Positions 58,201-64,000 of a stretch of 64,000 bases of DNA are shown here, in pieces. The notes beneath the pieces were generated by a model. That model saw only the letters and a list, made by a program, of their open reading frames with translations. It did no database searches and was not told where the DNA came from. The stretch comes from Ampelocalamus luodianensis (taxonomy: Eukaryota; Streptophyta; Magnoliopsida; Poales; Poaceae), in contig CM070626.1 in the NCBI GenBank assembly GCA_036346255.1, positions 10,868,001-10,932,000 of the forward strand. The letters are read 5' to 3'. Position 1 is the first letter of the stretch. Every line of letters begins with the position of its first letter. The translations under genes were made by a program, and so were the position numbers.

Positions 58201-61200
58201 TTGGGAAGCGATTCTGCGGAGAGTATGTTAAGTTTGCACTTTGTATGTCAAAGACGATTTCGAGAATACGCCGACGCCACCTTCGCGCGGTCTATTATTC
58301 GTCAAGACCGTCGCCCATTGTCGTTGTCCGGGGCTAGTCGCCGCGGTGGGAAAAGATTTAAAGGATTTGGTATTTCAAATGCTTTTCGTTGAGTCATAAT
58401 TCAATTAAACTTAGAAAATGCATAACTAATTCAATTTTTATCCAAATTGCATGAAACCAAGGTTGTTAATTTTCATTTCAAATGTATTATTTACTAAAAT
58501 TAGTGTCAACCTTGTCCTCAGTATCAAAAATCTGTTAATTAATTTAATGTTGTAGAATGTAATCTCCAAATTAGAAAATGTATATCTCTTTCAATAATTG
58601 TCCAAATTAATGAACCCAATTCAGAAAATTTCATTTTCAAGATACTAATTATTAGGATAGGTTATATACATCGCTTCGTTCATGAAAATTTGTTAAGCAA
58701 TTAACTAGTGTTTTGATGTGTTTTTAGCTTAGGAAATTCATAGGAAATTCTTAATAACTTAAAATGATTTGTCTCTGCTTCTTAAATTTTGTTATGTCAT
58801 GCTTAGGTCTGTGTGAGTTTTGGCTTGTTTTGATGTTGTTGTATGTTTGAGTTTTGTCGGTGTTATTCGCTCTATTTGTCGTTATGTTCGATCGTTAGGC
58901 TTCGATATTTGCATGCAACCCCGAGGACGATCCTCCGCAACAACTTGAGCAACAAAGATCCGTGCAAGCGCTTGATCATGTTTATCCCAAGATTTTAAAG
59001 TCTAATATTTTGTTTCAACTATATGTATGCATTGCGTAATTTGTGTTAAATTGATTAGTTAAACCAGAGAAAGATATCCCGTAGACAAAATATTGATCTT
59101 TACTACCCGAGCCTAGGTTATTTGTCGTGATTAGAGATCGCTGATGATCTCTTGTCACTTAGTAGATACGATTTCAATCGCTTAGACATGCTTAGCTATC
59201 GGTAGAATCAAGCGGTTATCGACTTTAGTCGGTAACCATGATCACACAAAATCTACTATAACTTTATATTTCAAGATTTCGCTATGTTTAATTGCAAAAC
59301 TAAAACTGAAAACAAAAATGATTTAGACGCGCACAATGGTAAGATTGGTGTGATCTCTTGGGTGTGATCGAAAGGTGCCCGTCAATTAAGGACCGAACAT
59401 CTTGTGAGTTTTTGTTATCCAGCATTTCGGCGTGCTAACCACACTAGAGTATATGGGACCTCTCTTGACCTAGTACTTTGGCGTGTATTGGCCCGGCCCA
59501 GGGGTCGCAGGAGGGATGGAGGTGGGAGCATGGTAGTTGTCCAAAAGCTTTATCCTCGAGCGGTAGTTGTCTTTTCGCTTTACCATGTAAGCGTATGGAT
59601 TTCTATCCATACGAGCGGCTCGTAGTTAATACACAATATTGGAAAAGTCTCAGAGGACTTAGTCAGTGCCTGCATACCTTCTAAGTGTGCTTTGGCTTAA
59701 AGGCGGTCCAAGTGTGGGTACATGGTACACCCTGCAGGTTAAAAACTATTCGAATAGCCTCGCCCTAGGTGATGGACACGCTTGGGTAAGCTTATCGAGA
59801 GTTAGACTACAACATTTAAATTAAAACTTGATGGGTGGTACGAACGGGATTCGTATATTGTGGTGGTGACTATTGGGATAGTCACTTCTAGGTTGTTTAC
59901 CTTATTCTTTTATTATTGTTTATCCTTACTGTTATTTCAACATTAAAAACGAATTATAACTTGCCTACAAACCGTATTATATTATTGCAAATGAAAATTG
60001 GCTTTATGCAAATAAAACATATGGCCTCCACCAAACAAGCCCGCATGTAGCATATGAACAGTCCGCTAGTTCACACGTCAGTCTTAAGTGTACAAAGACA
60101 ATCTTTGTACTCGTGTGCTTTGCTTAATGTTTTTGTTGCAGAGGAGGAAGGTGAGCCCCAAGGGCCTCACTTCTGTGAGCTGTGTTGCCGTTTCGTGGAC
60201 GACTAGACTTGGCGGTCCGGTCAGATGCCTTGTGGGTTGAAGGCACACTGATTGGCTTTGTTATTAGCCATCTTATGGCGCTTTTGCTTCCGCTGTCTTT
60301 CTGTTGTTGTTTGTGTACCTTGTGGCCTGTCGGCCTTTGTCTGTAATAACTCTTCTATTTGTTTATCTTCCGTTTGGTAGTGTGGTGTTTGGACTCTATG
60401 TTTGGAATGGAGTTGATGTCTAAATTTGTAACGAGGTGTGTATACTGCTTTCTGGGAAGTATACATATCTCGAGGATCAGTTTATTTGATTTGTGATGCT
60501 AGGACCAGGTGGTTGGTTAAGCATTACAAGCCAAATAAATTGGGGTCCTCACACCAAGACTGGTCCAGATCAGATCCACGTGGTAGTCCACGGTCTCCTG
60601 ATCCCGAGGCTCGGTGGCTTAGTCCACCGTGAGTCAGGTCTCGACATTTTCTTTACGCCCAATCCCTTACGAGGCCCGGCTCCGCCTTGCGCGCCTCTGT
60701 CTGGTGGCGTGTGGGCCCCGCGTCAGTCTTCGTCCGTGCGGCTTCTTCCTCATGACGGCGCGCGCTGTCGCCATTGTCGATCTCAGAGTCTGTACAACAA
60801 CACGAGATTTCTAACAGAACCCCTTCTAAGCAGCGTAGAATCTTATCCTCTATCTCCCGCATCCTTCGGATCAAAATCTTATCCCATTTTCGTCTCTAAC
60901 TCCGTTTTCCGCGAGTTCATCTCGGACTCTTTTAGGGTTCGTCACCGTCGCCACCCTAGCCCTCCGGCACCTATAAAGGCACCCCAGTTCGCCCTCTCAA
61001 CCGCAACCCAGCCGCCACCTCTCCTCTCTCGAGCCTAGCGCCACCTAATCAACCCAAGCACCCGCGTTGCACCATCAGAGTTCGCAATAACCGGCTCGAT
61101 GGTACCACTCACCGCCGGTGGATCGCCGTCGTTCGTTGTCATCGGCGTGTCACGCCGCGTGGCTCGCGAGTCGGTCGCCGGCGTGTCGTCTCGCATTGCA

Positions 61201-63218
61201 TCTCCGTCGGCGCATGTATCCCGAGGCATCTCGGGTGCGCGGGCTTAGGCGGTCGGTCGGATCCACGTGTAGTCCACGGTGTCTCCGACATCCGCCGTGG
61301 GTCCCACATGTCAGTAAATTCTTTTTATTTCTTTTATTTCTGAAATTCCTTGCTGACGTCAGCATTGTGCAATAATCTGATTTTTCTTTAGAGAAATAAT
61401 TCGGAAATTCCATAAAATCCAAATTAGGGTTTCTTTTAGATTTAAAACTTCCAGAGGCCATAACTTTTGCATCCTAACTCCGATTGAGCCCATTCAAATT
61501 TCTAAATTTATCTCAATTCGAGCTCTATTTATTTGAGATTTTTATTTAATTTTTAGAGCTTGTTTGGCCTCTGTTATTTATTTATTTTGTTTGTTTGTTT
61601 CGTTTGCGAGTAGACGTCGATTCGTCGGGGAGTTTTGGAGGAGCACCCCAAGATCAAGACCAGTACATAGACCTTTTTCAAGGCAAATCATACCTTTGAT
61701 CATCTTGAACCCAGTTTTCAAATTACTTTGTGTTAAAGTATTGCATTTTATGTTAATTATGTATTTAAATGCTTCGGGCATAGGTATTATCCAATTTGTT
61801 ATCACCCCTTGACTTTGTATGCCATAATTCCTTGTTACCCTAGATTGGTTTATTAGTTGGTATTATTGTAGCACCGACGTGGGTTGGTTAGATGCAAGTA
61901 CAATTGCTTAGACATGCTACGAGTCTCACATCACATGAAAGTTGCAATTATTAAATGTGACTAAGTGACTATAGAACTTTGTGTAAAACTGTGTGCTATG
62001 TGTTATTACTTCGTGATGGCATGTGTTGCACTAAAACCAACTGGGTGGTAAAGGATTTGGACCGGGGCAAGTGGTGGAAGTTGTGTGATATGGTGGACTA
62101 TGTGATGGGATTGATAATCTTTGTGATCTAGTTAGAATATGGAAGTCTTGTCTTGGTCAATTAAGGACTTAACTTTGTGCGCCATTGAACTGAGCCTTAC
62201 TGTACGACCACATGCCTGGTATGGGACGGGCCTAACTTAGTAAGTTATGGATTCTCGGCATTGATGTTCAGGTGGATAGGTTAGGCTGTGTGACAGGGTG
62301 GAGGTGTGACTACTTAGTGGTTGCATCGCGGGACGGTTCGCCGCAACCCTGTCCAACGGTGTGTGTTATACTAATTCTATGTGAGCTGGTATAGCGGGAA
62401 AGCACATCGGGAATGTCAATGTTTGAGATGAAGTTTCCGAACTGTTTTGTTATGATTAGTGCTTGCTACACTAGTTATATCTTGTGGGTAAAGTGTACAA
62501 CCTCTGCAGAGTGTTAAATCAATCTATTCGAATAGCGCGTCATGATCATGGACATGCTCGGGATTTCACACGAGGGGTAGTTTTCATAAAATGTTGGGAT
62601 GGGAGCTATGTGACCTCAATCATATGGCTATGTGAAATAATCTGTTTAGCTTTGTGTCTTTGTGAAAACAATTGTTAAATTATTATTGTCTATTTGTTTT
62701 GAATCATGTTTTCAATCTATTATGGTATTCAATTGCAAATGTTGCTTTTATGCAAAAGAACCACAGAAGCCTTTTCTTTGGAATAAGCCTGCATCTATAA
62801 ATTGTATTATGTGGTATGATTTGCGAGTACGGTTGTGTACTCACGCTTGTTGTAAAACTTGCGCCCAAACCTACGAAGAGGAGGAGTCTCACTTTGCTTT
62901 TGAGGAGGAGTTCGCCGAAGGTTGCTGATCGTTAAGGTCTGGATCCCAGTCGGTTGCCTGTGGTGAATTGATGGGATCTACGCTGGAGTTATTTCCGTTC
63001 TGCTGCTGCTTTATTCTCTGTTAGCCCTGCGTGGCTTAATAAGTGTAAACTCGACCGCAAGGCCAAAACCCTTATTTGTTATTCAAACTAATCGTTTACT
63101 TTATTTATCGTTTGTGTGGATCGATATTTACCTATGTTGACACTGTGTGTACTAGCGTGATCCTGGACTAGTGCAATATACACAGAGGGTTTCCGAATCG
63201 AAATTCTGGGTCTCGACA
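55220..63218 (+). repeat. Composite Tekay/RIRE-like LTR structure (two fused LTRs), TSD AAACT
   Basis: Begins TGTAACATCCCAATTTT, ends GGGTCTCGACA, with perfect TSD AAACT (55215-55219 and 63219-63223). The left LTR copy runs 55220-56460 and continues at about 60554-60645. At about 60646 a second copy of the same LTR starts near its position 340 and runs to 63218. Thus about 900 bp (55555-56460 against 60650-61250) are present twice. The simplest reading is an element that lost its interior, the end of LTR 1 and the start of LTR 2. A separate LTR (56461-60553) is nested in LTR 1. The solo LTR at 16223-19404 is the same family. Confidence 0.75.
56461..60553 (+). repeat. Nested solo LTR of another gypsy subfamily, 4.09 kb
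   Basis: Begins TGTAATGACACTCTAAC, ends GGGGTCCTCACA. The flanks CTAAG (56456-56460) and CCAAG (60554-60558) are a TSD with one difference. LTR 1 sequence resumes right after it (gatccacgtggtagtccacgg, compare 61259 onward). Contains CTATTCGAATAG (59746-59757). GC-rich frames at 57000-58050 show no domain and are not called. Confidence 0.7.
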
Positions 63219-63223
63219 AAACT

Positions 63224-63648
63224 AATGGTGTAACCTGTCATGCACAACAGTAAACGGGTGGGAGGACACTAAATGATGGTGGAGCTGGTAGTAAAAATAG
63301 GTCAAATACATGAGGAGGGAAAATGTGTGCACATGTGTTTTTGAGTACTTTTTTACTGTCGATCTAGTGTTTTTGGGACTCATTTTACCATCAAGCACCG
63401 TTTGATTTGCGGGTTTTACTATCGATTCTGGGAGCGACCATTTTTACAGCTAATGTGGGCGTCGCGTGATCAATTTTACAATCAATTTTTACTTCAAATT
63501 ACGTGATACAAAAGTTTTACTGCTAGTTTGGAGGATACCAAGCCATTTACTTCCACTCCTAACGCGTGCACTTGTTTTACTGCCGATCCCATGTGGGATA
63601 TGCGGCGCTGGTGCGGCCTAGGCTACGATGGCGATGAATAGCGCTACT

Positions 63649-63653
<5 letters not shown>
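63224..63653 (-). other. Element C terminal region, motif-rich
   Basis: cagtaaa and agtaaaa at 63247-63300, then tttactg, tttacta and ttttaca motifs in the opposite sense at 63350-63590, ending GC-rich just before the TG tract. Confidence 0.6.

Positions 63654-63692
<39 letters not shown>
63654..63692. repeat. (TG)n microsatellite, right border of element C
   Basis: 39 bp of TG repeat. Confidence 0.9.
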
Positions 63693-63694
<2 letters not shown>

Positions 63695-64000
63695 CCAAGC
63701 ATAGAATAGATACGGGTAGGCTACACTAGCTGGGAATTCAAAAAACTACCACGTAAACCAAGAAGCCAAGCAAGAAGATGATCACATATCGTTACCATCT
63801 AGACGCGCAGTGCAGCGAAAGAAGAGTTGGAGTAGCCTGATCCAATGTAGAGCACATTGATGAAGTGGTCGTGGTCGATAGTAATTGTTATGTATTGAAT
63901 AGTAGGCGATCATCCTAGCTGGGAAGTCGAATGTCCAACGAAGAAGATGATCACGATCGTTACCCTCGATACCGGTTCGTAGCTCTTCCAAAGAGCACAA
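63693..64000. other. Unassigned sequence with a diverged duplication
   Basis: Two related segments (63737-63800 and 63916-63970) share ctagctgggaa, gaagaagatgatcac and atcgttacc. A minus-strand frame runs off the right edge without a recognisable domain. Probably part of another repeat. Confidence 0.35.

Larger units (their letters stand above)
49660..63653 (-). mobile_element. FAR1-transposase element C, interrupted by LTRs
   Basis: It lies between a CA tract (left) and a TG tract (right, 63654-63692). Own sequence: 49660-49981, 52377-55219 and 63224-63653, about 3.6 kb. cagtaaa motifs run across it and switch to tttactg from 63350 to 63590, the 5' side of its gene. The accessory ORF found in A and B is absent. 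A stretch around 49860-49970 is repeated at 52555-52640. Confidence 0.6.

Overview
This 64 kb window is nuclear DNA of a flowering plant, almost certainly a grass (Poaceae). The evidence is the repeat content: Copia and Ty3-gypsy retrotransposons with initiator-Met tRNA primer sites, several solo LTRs of about 2.4-4 kb that resemble Tekay/RIRE-type chromovirus LTRs, CACTA elements with CACTACTAC termini, hAT elements carrying pieces of plant genes, a long-TIR Mutator-like element, and degenerate FAR1-type transposase genes. No intact host gene is visible; only one possible host exon (12958-13151) remains. Nearly every recognisable reading frame belongs to a transposable element or to a plant gene fragment carried by one. 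All alignments were made by eye, so boundaries are good to a few bases where target-site duplications (TSDs) are named and to tens of bases elsewhere.

Layout. 1-1536: 5' LTR and gag of a minus-strand Copia element cut by the window edge. 1727-2921: a hAT element carrying a PNGase A fragment. 4486-12238: a probable hAT element with a broken BED-finger transposase gene (minus strand) plus fragments of a flavin monooxygenase and of AKR2. It is interrupted by a gypsy solo LTR (4881-5784, TSD GGTGG) and by a truncated gypsy element (about 6705-9704). 13161-23296: a minus-strand Copia element (TSD ATGTA) whose 3' LTR is split by a CACTA element (13272-19470, TSD TGA), which is itself split by a solo LTR (16223-19404). 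25633-63692: three related FAR1-transposase elements, called here A (plus strand, 25708-32324), B (minus, 38059-48831) and C (minus, 49660-63653). They are rich in the heptamer cagtaaa/tttactg and bordered by dinucleotide microsatellites. Between A and B lies a CACTA element truncated at both ends (32446-37610). B hosts a putative Copia-type solo LTR and a hAT element with a bZIP gene fragment, itself split by a solo LTR. C hosts a solo LTR (TSD GGTTT) and an 8 kb composite LTR structure (TSD AAACT).

The most unusual observation is a small unrecognised, helix-rich protein family with three copies here: in the first CACTA element (13689-14228), in element A (30682-31245) and in element B (38823-39382). 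The copies align from N-terminus to C-terminus, and each has a TATA box and a shared upstream block related to CTGATGCGTCTCTTCGTC. Two are in FAR1-type elements and one is in a CACTA element, so the same cassette appears to be carried by two unrelated transposon superfamilies. All three copies here are broken. Second in interest are the FAR1-type elements themselves: their heptamers change orientation near the 5' end of the gene, and a conserved AT-rich arm precedes a dinucleotide tract three times. The third theme is repeated capture of host gene fragments (PNGase A, FMO, AKR2, bZIP) by hAT-type elements, at least one with its intron retained.
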